This document shows positions 19,301 to 26,416 of a stretch of 29,590 nt of DNA, one piece after another. The position numbers and the translations under genes were made by a program. Source of the stretch: a virus; IMG/VR virus record IMGVR_UViG_3300030328_003522, positions 1 through 29,590 of that record; one strand, written 5' to 3'. Position 1 is the stretch's first letter; each line of letters opens with the position of its first letter. The notes beneath the pieces are model-generated. The model ran no database searches and was not told where the DNA came from. It saw only the letters and a list, made by a program, of their open reading frames with translations.

Positions 19301-22300
19301 TTAGTAATTCTAATTCCATTTGGGTTTGCTACTGGAACAATAATTGGAGTTACACTGGATAAACCATAAGTATTTTCGATAATATCAACATATCCTGGTT
19401 CATCTGGTGTTTCAAGATTATATCTTAAATCAACATCTTCATCTTTCTTTCTAGTAACACCATCAAGAACAACTAATGAAGGTGGTTGATTATATCCTCT
19501 ACCATATGAAGTAATACCAATAGATTTAAGACCAGAAAGTGCATCAATCTTAATAACTTGTGGAAGTTTAGATTGAGGTCTTAATGTAAAATCTGAAGGA
19601 TAATCAAAACCAATATTTTCAATCGTTGCCTTTTCAATTTTTCCTATTGAAGTACTGGAAGCTTCCAAAATTGCACCAGTACCTGTGTTTGTGCTTACAG
19701 TTGAAATACCAGGTAATCTTGTATAACCTCTTCCCTTATCTGCAATAGCAACTTCTGCAACAGGGCCATAAGCACTCTTGGATGGTGTTTTATACTTTAT
19801 TTGAGTATCTGTAGAACTTTCATAACTAGCTTCTTCTGGATATCTATCAAGATTATATGTGAAAGTATTTTTAGAATTAGCAAGAATCTGATGTCTACCA
19901 GCATAGCGACTTTCTCTAATCGAAACTGAATTATTTCCTTCAATACCTTTATCCAAAACAAGTTCTTTATTTACATCTGGATTATCGTCTGAAGTAGTAG
20001 GAACTAGATTATAATAAAGAATCTTAGGTGTATTTTCATTATATGTTACTACCACCTTACCATCAATACCTACAGTACCACTTCTAGTGACATTGAAAGT
20101 AGTCTTTAGTTCATTAGATGTATATTCATGAATAAAATTAGAATCAGTATAAAGTTTAAAATCAAATGCAGGTAAAGCTTCACTAAGTGGCGTATATGAT
20201 AGAGAAGAATCTGATACATCAAAAGTTATGGTTCCATTTTTATAAAATTCTAATGCAGGATTAACAAGATTTAAAACTCCACTTCTAGCAGTTCCACTCG
20301 TATATGCATTAGTAATACCTACAAACTTTGGTCTCTTTTGTTTGGTTTGGAAACGACTACCACAAAGTTTAATCAAATCCTTAGTAAGAACATATACAAA
20401 ATACTCCTCATCATTTACCAATCCAGTAGCAGGAGAAGATGATGTATGAACAACTCTTTGACCAGTTTTCAATTCATGATTAACAATTTCAATTGAATCT
20501 TGTTGACCTGTTAATGATGAAGTTGTTGTAATACCAGTTGCAGTAAAGTCTAATGTTCTAGCAATAAGTTTTCTATTTGCTTTATTATACTTAATTGGAA
20601 CTGTAGTAGTAATACCAGCATCAATAGTAAGTTCTACAAGATCCTTATGTTTTAATCCATGTGTGCTAGCTACTGAAACTGTTACTAAATTCTTTTCTAT
20701 AGTTCCCTTTACAGTTCCATCATAATTTTTCCTTAAACTATGACGCTTACCAGTTCCTGGATTAATAAAATATACTAAACCTTGAGTTACATTAGTTGCT
20801 CCAACTCCTACAAAGACATCTTCAGGGGTTCTTGTAGCATCCGTAGGAGTAACAGAAGCTATACCAATCCTAACTGTTGATAATCCAATTAAATCATCAC
20901 TTAACTTGGCAACAAATAAAGGTACACCTTCAGCCAGATCTACTACTGGTGCAGTAAACGCAGCATTGGCTCGGTTAGTCGATATTGATATAGATTCGCC
21001 ACCATTTCTATTGTAAATAACAGAATCACCAGTTTTTAATTTATGACCAGGTAAGTAAATCGATCTAGCAGGAATAAAGATTCTTGATATACCAGCACCT
21101 GGATTTTCAAAAGTAATAGTTGTTCCAATACCAACACCAGCAGTAGTTCCAACACCAACAGACTCTAAAGGATAGAAATAATATTCATGATCTACCGCAC
21201 CATTAAATGATGTATCAAATCCAGAACTAATTGTAAATTTTCTAGGTCTCTCTTCTACAGGAGTCTTAATAGTATGTGCAACACCAACAGTGCCGTTTTG
21301 TGCTCTTAAAATTCTTATTCTACTAGAAGCAGGATCTACATTTAAAACTTTAACTTCTTCACCATAACCAACATGATCTTTATTAGTAGTAGTTCCAGCA
21401 CCAATTCTTAAAATATCATTTTCTCTTATTCCTATTCCATTAAGAGCTTGATAAGGTTGTGGTAATGTTCCTTGAACAAACATGTAAGTAACAAAACCAG
21501 TGACTGCAGTTGCTCCAATTCCTTGAGATACAAGTAATTTTTGAGAACTAATTCCAATAGTATAACCTTTTTGAGCAATGGTAGTTGCAGTAGTTGTTAA
21601 TCCAGAAACGTAAATATTATCAAGATTTTGGAAATCTAATGGATCAGTAGCAATACCGATAAATGTCTTACGTGCTTGACCTGGATAAAATTCAATTCCA
21701 GTAACTTTAGTATTTGTTACTGCAATAGTTCCAATTCCTGGCCCATCAACTTTAGAAACTTTTGCTACTGCTTGGAAATTATCAGCTACTTTTTCCTCAA
21801 AAACAAGTTGATCACCTGTTCCATAATTAGATCCACCAGTAACAACTCCAACCTTTTCAACATTTCCCTCTCTAGCATATACAACAGTACCTTCTTGAGT
21901 TATATACTTATAAGATTGTTTTAGATAATCATAATAACTACTATCTTGAAGTAATTCATAAGGTTCAGTATTTCTAACCCAAAGAGTGTCATTTAAATCA
22001 ATTAAATCTTGATTACTTTTGGATAATGTATTAAACTCATTTGGTTGAGCCCAATAATTATCACCAATTAGATATGGGAATGCAGGTCTCTTATAATTTT
22101 GGAATGGATCAGCAGCACCATGTGCTAAATTTCCATCAGTTAAATCAGTATCAAAAGTTGCAAAATAAGCATATGTTCCATTAGGGAATTCTGGTGTTAT
22201 TCCATATCTTCCATTATTTTCATCAAGATACTTTTCATCAGTATTACTATCCCAAGTAAAGTCTTCTACAAAGAATTCTGACGGGAAAACACTTAAAGGA

Positions 22301-25300
22301 GGTCTATTTGTTTTATAATCAATAGAATATCCAGATCTTATTTGAGTTATATTACCGCCAGTACTCTTTTCATAAGCATAAGGGCCGTAAATTGGAAGAC
22401 CATCATATGACCATCCAATAATAGGTGAGTGTCTTGTTTTATTTTCTTCTGTTTGACCATTTAATAAAGTTAAATCTCTAGCACCATATATCGCAGTTCC
22501 TTCTGCATCATTTTGATAAACAATCTTTCTTAGTGTTCTAGGGCAATATGCATGAGAAATTTGCAATCCTCCACTAAGTCTAGTAGGTTTATCGATAAAA
22601 GTATCAGAAGCATCTATGTTAGAATAATTCTTTTGAACCTCATTAACTTGCCATGTAGTCATATTGACAAGGAAGTTTGCAAATTCTCCAGCTGCTTCTA
22701 CAGTAAGTGATGTTGTTGAAGCACCATATCCAACACCACCCCTAATAATCTTAACTGATCTAACTTGACCACCGATAATTTCAGGAACTAATAATGCACC
22801 AGTTCCAACACCTGCAACAGAAATCGCAGGAGGTGTATTGTAAGATACTCCTCTATTATTAATAGCAACGTCAATTATTTTACCATCTGCAACAACTGGA
22901 AGTAATTCGCAACTCTTTCCACTATACAGATCAACTCGTGGTTGTCTATTAAAATTCAAAATTTCAGAAGCACCATATCCAACACCACCAGCAGTTAAAT
23001 TAATAGATGTAACTTCACCTCGAACAAGAGGTTGAGGAATACATTCAAAGGTATTTCCTTCAATAGAATCAATACCAACAATACCTTCAACTTTAACCTC
23101 AATTGGTGGATAATTGAAATTATGAGTTGCTACACCACTAGATCTAAAGTTCTCATACTGTTTAGTCTTATAATAGAAATCCTTTACAGTTGTTCCAATA
23201 CCCACTCCAGCTAATTTGAAAGTATTTTCATCTATTACATTAATATAATATTGATTGCCACTTGTAAGACCTTCAATAGATGTTCCATCTGGATCTTTAG
23301 TATAGATAACAATCTCACCTTCTTTATAATCATGATTTAGAATTGTAACTCTATCAAGTGCAGTGTTGACACCCACTGGATTACAAGTTTTATGCTTATT
23401 TTCATATCCATCACCAGTCTCCAACAGATTAATAGCACCCACTTGTGCCTTTCCGTTTAATGAATGCATTAAATGGTTTCCTGTTCCAAAATTAGTGAAA
23501 TTTATTGTTCCAACACCAGCAACTGCTTCATCTAAATTTCTATGTAATCTTATAGTTTTATTTTCTACCCAAGGACTACCTTTATCGGTAGCAACACCAG
23601 ACCAACCAGTTCCTGGGTTTTTTGTAACTGCATAATAAGTTGCACCAGTATCTAAACCTGCTAATGCTGTTCCACCTTGAGTATCATATCTAACTCTCTC
23701 AAAATTACGGAATTTATGATAAGTTAAGAATCCTACGTTCCATTCTCCAGTAACACCAGATCCAACTACACTTGTACTAATAGCACTTCTACCATCACCA
23801 TATGTGCTAATTGCAATAACACCAGAACCAGAACCAGCATTGAAAACTACAGAATGGGGAACTGTTACCAATTTACATTCTGCTTTAGCTCCGTCTCCAT
23901 TACCACCGTTAATACTTACAGTAGGAGTCTCAACATAATCAAATCCAGGTTCTAAAACTCTAATTTCTTGGAATTTTCCTCTTGTTGCAACAAAACCAGT
24001 AGCACCAGTTCCAACACCATCGTTAATTGCTAATTCTGGTGGATTAATAACATCATAATATCTACCACCACCAACACAATCAATTGATTTAATATCTCCA
24101 TAATAAACCAAATCTTTTGATTTATAACTTAAAACTTCAGTTCCATTAATTAAAAGACCATTATAACCAATTTTTGTTGGATATCTTTTTCCATCATAAA
24201 CAGGCATATCAAACTCTCTAAAGAGTTTTTGTGGTTGAATTATTTTTTTATGGAAATCATACTTCTCAAATGTGTTATTTGTTATAGTTGTTTGAACAGT
24301 AGATTCAGATATCTTTTGATAATTTCCATCATATAAGTTAGATAAAGATTTTGCTAATTTAATATCATTATGGTTAATTCTTTCAACAAAATATAAACCT
24401 TCACCGAAAAGGAAACTCATTACAGTTCCATTTGCTGCTAATTGTGGTGTATAGTAAATCGAATCACCACTAAAGAAGTTATGGTCATGAGTTCCTGTTG
24501 TTATTCCAATAATAGTATCACCACCATTATAAGTTCCAGAAAGACTGATCTTCTGAGTGCTTGGATTTAACTTAGCACTATCTGATGATGGTAATGAGTT
24601 ACATGCAACTAAATTCTTTAACTTGGATAATGTATGAGCATATCCAACTTCTCTCATATAAACATTTTGAACATTTGCAGTGAAATTATTCAAATGTTGG
24701 TGATTATCATCAACACCAGTTCCGTCACAATTTGGTTTAGTAAGAATATTCTTTATACTAACACAAGCAGAAAGACTACTTATAGCAGCACCTCTTATTC
24801 TTAATATCTTATTACTAATAACATCAGTTACTGAATATGTTCCATCTAATGTTGTATTATTTGTCTGTATTGTTACTAAATCACCAAATCTAATTCTATG
24901 GAAATCCTCTAAAGTTACTTCATAGGTATTGTTTGAAGCATCTTGTACAGTAATAGTATCAATGTCATATCTTGTTGATATGTTAGAAATCCAATTTTTT
25001 GATTTAAAGTCATCAACATGTGCAATTTTTCCTAATGACTTTAACTTAATTTTTCCACCTTTTTTCTGATAGAATGTATTTGGAAGCTCTACATCATTTA
25101 ATACACCAGTAATTCTAACCCTTATACCATCTGTAGTAAGACCAACAGCAGTAGAATCTGCTTTTCCTAAAGCATACGCATATGTATTTTGCTTAATTAA
25201 TGCAGCATCTTTAATTGTTGTTGTAATTCCAACGACACCAACAAATTGAGTAGTTGTTGTTGATGAATATGTTGCTACTCCAACAGTTCCATTCTTATAC

Positions 25301-26412
25301 TGGAAAGTAAGAGATCCCTTATCTGGGAAACCAATTGTAGAGTCAACATCAATATAAGTTTGTGCTGTTCCGACTGTTTCAACGGTAACTTCTCCAACAG
25401 CTCTTGTGTTTGCATGAACCCTAAAATCACCGTATAATAGCGAGCTAGAACCTCCTGTACCGAACGAATCATCGACACTTACCTTGTAGTAGGTATCGGT
25501 TAAAAGACCTACTCTGATCCTTTCTACCATTGATATAGGAGCATATGCTTTACCTATATTCTCAAACGCATCTTGGAAGAGAGTTTTGTTCTCCAAATCC
25601 ATAGGATCACCTTGGATTGGTTCTACAATAATATCACGAGTCTTTTTATAATTTGCATCCGAAGGTGCAATTACGTTATCTGCAGGTCTTTCAATAGAAA
25701 CATCTTCATTAAATAAAGATCTGAATAATAACTTAAATGATTCATCAGTTCCTCTTGAACTGTAAAAATCTTTTGAATGTCGAATGAATTGTGGTTCATT
25801 TAACGACACATTTAATTCTTTTTTAAATCCAGGTAAAAATTGTTCTTTTGATTTTCTTAAAAACTCTCTTAAGAATAAAACACTTAAATTTTCAACTTGA
25901 CCACCAGAAGTTCCTATTCCAACCTTATGAGTTGCTGCTTTTGAATCAGAGAATATAAACTCCTCAGGCTCGTTTGGATTACTAAATGATGTAATACCAC
26001 TAAACCCACGAATACACCCCTCAAAGGTGCCATATGTGCGGGAATGAACAGTGCTTCCAACACCAGATATAACAGAATCAGATATAGTTCCTAAACCAGT
26101 ATATGTAACAATCTCATCATCTAACTTCAATAATCCATAACTATCAGGATATCCTAATGTGCTATTAACAATTATTTGGCTATCAAATTGAGTAACATCA
26201 GTAATAAGTGTTGTAAAACCTACAAGAGTTCCAGATTTGTTTAATTGAATATAAGAATCTAAATTATTGACAATATCAATTGGAGCACCTTGATATTCTT
26301 GTGCTTGATAATATTGACTCAAGAATTCACCCATTAAAGGATTATCATCCCTAATATGAGTAGGAAGTTGTTCTTTTACAACTTTATTAATCTGAACTCT
26401 TTTATCTGGCAT
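13393..26412 (-). CDS. gp7: Giant modular gp7-like baseplate wedge protein with YHYH domain (4,339 aa)
   Basis: gp7 in T4 is the long wedge subunit that joins gp6 in the core bundle. Residues about 1-60 and 175-245 here match the C-terminal core of T4 gp7 (1,032 residues): NPLMGEFLSQYYQAQEYQGA (T4 NFEAFCEAYIQYLSDGYGT) and DFYSSRGTDESFKLLF at 215-230 (T4 DFYSTKGIEASYKFLF). Its place between gp6 and gp8 agrees. A beta module interrupts the core at 62-143. The remaining 4,000 residues are a beta-rich array. It includes about six NHxLxxGDxVxY modules, at least seven GxGY repeats and a YHYH domain at about 1300-1430 (GWSYDGLPIYGP; NGRYGITPEFPNG). Conserved marine-phage segments follow at about 2650-2810 (SHLFNSNPRPNPW) and 3780-3880 (ILTINDVLQVPGEGF). 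The C-terminus has YYGDYNWGRL. There is no signal peptide or membrane segment. The reading frame is unbroken over 13 kb. Start is four bases after gp6. The gp7 assignment is by motif and synteny. Confidence 0.82.
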   Translation of the reverse strand: MPDKRVQINKVVKEQLPTHIRDDNPLMGEFLSQYYQAQEYQGAPIDIVNNLDSYIQLNKSGTLVGFTTLITDVTQFDSQIIVNSTLGYPDSYGLLKLDDEIVTYTGLGTISDSVISGVGSTVHSRTYGTFEGCIRGFSGITSFSNPNEPEEFIFSDSKAATHKVGIGTSGGQVENLSVLFLREFLRKSKEQFLPGFKKELNVSLNEPQFIRHSKDFYSSRGTDESFKLLFRSLFNEDVSIERPADNVIAPSDANYKKTRDIIVEPIQGDPMDLENKTLFQDAFENIGKAYAPISMVERIRVGLLTDTYYKVSVDDSFGTGGSSSLLYGDFRVHANTRAVGEVTVETVGTAQTYIDVDSTIGFPDKGSLTFQYKNGTVGVATYSSTTTTQFVGVVGITTTIKDAALIKQNTYAYALGKADSTAVGLTTDGIRVRITGVLNDVELPNTFYQKKGGKIKLKSLGKIAHVDDFKSKNWISNISTRYDIDTITVQDASNNTYEVTLEDFHRIRFGDLVTIQTNNTTLDGTYSVTDVISNKILRIRGAAISSLSACVSIKNILTKPNCDGTGVDDNHQHLNNFTANVQNVYMREVGYAHTLSKLKNLVACNSLPSSDSAKLNPSTQKISLSGTYNGGDTIIGITTGTHDHNFFSGDSIYYTPQLAANGTVMSFLFGEGLYFVERINHNDIKLAKSLSNLYDGNYQKISESTVQTTITNNTFEKYDFHKKIIQPQKLFREFDMPVYDGKRYPTKIGYNGLLINGTEVLSYKSKDLVYYGDIKSIDCVGGGRYYDVINPPELAINDGVGTGATGFVATRGKFQEIRVLEPGFDYVETPTVSINGGNGDGAKAECKLVTVPHSVVFNAGSGSGVIAISTYGDGRSAISTSVVGSGVTGEWNVGFLTYHKFRNFERVRYDTQGGTALAGLDTGATYYAVTKNPGTGWSGVATDKGSPWVENKTIRLHRNLDEAVAGVGTINFTNFGTGNHLMHSLNGKAQVGAINLLETGDGYENKHKTCNPVGVNTALDRVTILNHDYKEGEIVIYTKDPDGTSIEGLTSGNQYYINVIDENTFKLAGVGIGTTVKDFYYKTKQYENFRSSGVATHNFNYPPIEVKVEGIVGIDSIEGNTFECIPQPLVRGEVTSINLTAGGVGYGASEILNFNRQPRVDLYSGKSCELLPVVADGKIIDVAINNRGVSYNTPPAISVAGVGTGALLVPEIIGGQVRSVKIIRGGVGYGASTTSLTVEAAGEFANFLVNMTTWQVNEVQKNYSNIDASDTFIDKPTRLSGGLQISHAYCPRTLRKIVYQNDAEGTAIYGARDLTLLNGQTEENKTRHSPIIGWSYDGLPIYGPYAYEKSTGGNITQIRSGYSIDYKTNRPPLSVFPSEFFVEDFTWDSNTDEKYLDENNGRYGITPEFPNGTYAYFATFDTDLTDGNLAHGAADPFQNYKRPAFPYLIGDNYWAQPNEFNTLSKSNQDLIDLNDTLWVRNTEPYELLQDSSYYDYLKQSYKYITQEGTVVYAREGNVEKVGVVTGGSNYGTGDQLVFEEKVADNFQAVAKVSKVDGPGIGTIAVTNTKVTGIEFYPGQARKTFIGIATDPLDFQNLDNIYVSGLTTTATTIAQKGYTIGISSQKLLVSQGIGATAVTGFVTYMFVQGTLPQPYQALNGIGIRENDILRIGAGTTTNKDHVGYGEEVKVLNVDPASSRIRILRAQNGTVGVAHTIKTPVEERPRKFTISSGFDTSFNGAVDHEYYFYPLESVGVGTTAGVGIGTTITFENPGAGISRIFIPARSIYLPGHKLKTGDSVIYNRNGGESISISTNRANAAFTAPVVDLAEGVPLFVAKLSDDLIGLSTVRIGIASVTPTDATRTPEDVFVGVGATNVTQGLVYFINPGTGKRHSLRKNYDGTVKGTIEKNLVTVSVASTHGLKHKDLVELTIDAGITTTVPIKYNKANRKLIARTLDFTATGITTTSSLTGQQDSIEIVNHELKTGQRVVHTSSSPATGLVNDEEYFVYVLTKDLIKLCGSRFQTKQKRPKFVGITNAYTSGTARSGVLNLVNPALEFYKNGTITFDVSDSSLSYTPLSEALPAFDFKLYTDSNFIHEYTSNELKTTFNVTRSGTVGIDGKVVVTYNENTPKILYYNLVPTTSDDNPDVNKELVLDKGIEGNNSVSIRESRYAGRHQILANSKNTFTYNLDRYPEEASYESSTDTQIKYKTPSKSAYGPVAEVAIADKGRGYTRLPGISTVSTNTGTGAILEASSTSIGKIEKATIENIGFDYPSDFTLRPQSKLPQVIKIDALSGLKSIGITSYGRGYNQPPSLVVLDGVTRKKDEDVDLRYNLETPDEPGYVDIIENTYGLSSVTPIIVPVANPNGIRITNLVYDSSTDTVAATLKIAYSLTEEFPLEKGDFVFVENVSVGVGSTGKGYDSQYYQYRTFEITEEPHQNLGNVGVVTYSLGGNLPSGEVPGNYNTALSSGILVRERDFPQFDPVLVANKFNANETLRSETSVGPVQGVAFEYDPASKWLTVEAASDFEVGKLIESLETGAKGNVSEIVLTFDTNFLLNYYSIVDNGWEYNTGFLSDSLQVVHDNEYYHSFSYAIKSRVFFEKWKDIVNTLTHTSGFRKFSNLQVESTLPVENKNAMVVGTAGTVSGIINIQAIESLHEVKNFDVVTENLKDRSPAAGNFSDEITFKNRILIDYAESIGNRAIPIDNISHLFNSNPRPNPWSEVGRYDISENKENRFIVYVKDSLFTGERQIMMVNSLFDPVSGQSMINQYGSVDTVMDLGQMDSVVDGTEAVLQFHPTKSEYNNYNVVTLSMNLDETGVTTSLTALGSTTIGSSSNPQRALVSIGASNVLAGTAHSAISGVPAEVRILTVGTASTTGVALTSGSRNYASAAASKYQLFNPRSAKIIVSVATSEGTVEYNELSLVMHQNVGVGSTVAWETYGQLSIHNRSDNFNAEPLGTFRPYIVGVGTTAAVEIGYTPKAGITTAWINSITIGISSESATGIGTVSLRNANLSAQATTIPGRAAPYPVGISSYTNDFDGAYCLVQIKDTLNDTYEFAEVMMVDDDDRVFMTEYGNILTGAGATTGIGTINATRHSGDCTTELNFVPNANIPVEVKTFMQSVKIVEDGSKPRDIELNSGSIKSRFDVYEGTFYAERTGFPIKESDNEIFKKNFDGSSSTIVDLTNNTITIPNHYFVSGEEIEYRVKQPIIGCTTTGVGATTDAIGIAATHFAHVGTSGIGATITYVPSSVYAIKISDSVIKLARSAGDALKSIAVPLDLTSVGVGTSHSFVSKNQNARGLISIDNIIQSPVVGLGVTTSLNANFTKGEVIMTVSGITSFYSGDDIKVGNEMMKVVYVGYGATDKMKVHRNWLGTGRTDHSKYAVIEKLSGNYNIVDSTINFSVAPFGGEPTVGNSTSRPSERDWVGITTSSSFSGRIFNRSGIKGGSIDAYNTNYVLDDISHQFNGRDGNVDSPFTLKVDKQNVTGIATQLGIVMINGILQGAGEIDDYTLTEFSGISSITFTGTAASVTYDPNNATIPVGGIIVSVGSTEGNSYQPLVGAGATITFNNVGVITNISIGNTGSGYRVFPGPISQTGAAVTALDSAYVGIATEIKVGVALSSTGTPSIQYIGTASVVNGSIVSIAITYTDPIPGIGTQNPISVGNNLGYGASTFNAIIDKPLPYENIPLWYHSSSPGVGGTGARANVVVGAAGSIIDFEITNTGSGYGAGHVLTIPNDLRAGAGSTVGIPTAKTWDGDGPQNEFRLTLERVHHDEFNMWTVGELERLDDFSDLFDGARKAFPLTKAGEAYAIQGRTGSNIVINQTIILTINDVLQVPGEGFTFNGGGTITLTEAPNAGDVMNLFFYRGTGGEDVKDRDIIETVKMGDDLQVGFDPYYNTRYFLEDDRTVSEVKSSDQVDTNAYYGVGLGDDTTELRPVKWSRQLEDKWIDGRIVRKDRPLYEPNLFPTAYLIQSVGVGSTTIWIDNCKPQFDPENENPVDRNFQKDIQIVDASSSYEYLAGAAATAIVGAESNLTSVAISTGGRGYETAPTVTIQAPVDGRQGYGVTPSSSLAGIGTTAISTATASITAGVVTSITLVNAGYAYTHGRPPQVLIAPPTYVREENSIDLYQGDFGILTGVGICSNISDANGAAVGAGTVFAGGTGIGTAVVFDFWIPPLSPLRDSLITTPDPISKSGVQTGYYFIISNSNLGSGVTSLNMDGSYVGVGTTALDNIFEVSHHVGISTIGFGSDVATDAVRVFSRVLGWNGLQNQVGYSTLGQGHYGDGTYKEYYGDYNWGRLQLKDRQKVQAYSINTNDGITGIKTGPQVKRKFPLKSTNYVV
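22130..22530 (-). other. YHYH-domain region encoded within the gp7-like gene
   Basis: Residues about 1295-1427 hold the two signatures of the YHYH domain family: GWSYDGLPIYGPYAY starting at residue 1333, and NGRYGITPEFPNGTYAYF near 1400. Between them lie RPPLSVFPSEFFVEDF and an acidic stretch. The domain is known from bacterial secreted and surface proteins and from marine phage structural proteins; its function is not established. Limits are approximate. Confidence 0.75.
25984..26229 (-). repeat. Inserted 'LxxxDEIVTYTG...CIRG' module in the gp7 core
   Basis: Residues about 62-143 of the gp7-like protein separate the two halves of the conserved gp7 core. They read NSTLGYPDSYGLLKLDDEI, then VTYTGLG and CIRGFSGITSF. 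A second copy follows near residues 345-400 (DSTIGFPDKGSLTF) and a third near 3317-3385 (VGNEMMKVVYVG; GRTDHSKY). Related units are in gp15 and the DUF4815 protein. Confidence 0.65.
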
Positions 26413-26416
26413 GTTG

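Noticed and set aside
947-23635. Several plus-strand ORFs of 60-114 codons, for example 7413-7757, 4757-5074 and 23363-23635
   Set aside because: All lie opposite long, conserved minus-strand genes, lack ribosome sites and encode low-complexity or unlikely proteins. They are shadows of the reading frames on the other strand.
4810-25478. Short minus-strand ORFs in alternative frames inside the giant genes (for example 14079-14294, 6568-6810, 25275-25478)
   Set aside because: Their translations are leucine/methionine-rich strings typical of an off-frame reading of repeat-rich coding DNA, with no start signals.
13393-26412. Diversity-generating retroelement or CRISPR array as the source of the repeated words
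   Set aside because: The repeats are short, degenerate and coding, with no regular spacers. No reverse transcriptase or template repeat is visible in the window.
13393-26412. Giant ORF as an assembly artefact or a bacterial adhesin gene
   Set aside because: The frame is unbroken, the N-terminus matches the gp7 core and it is flanked tightly by gp6 and gp8 on the same strand, so it is a phage virion gene even if its modules resemble adhesins.
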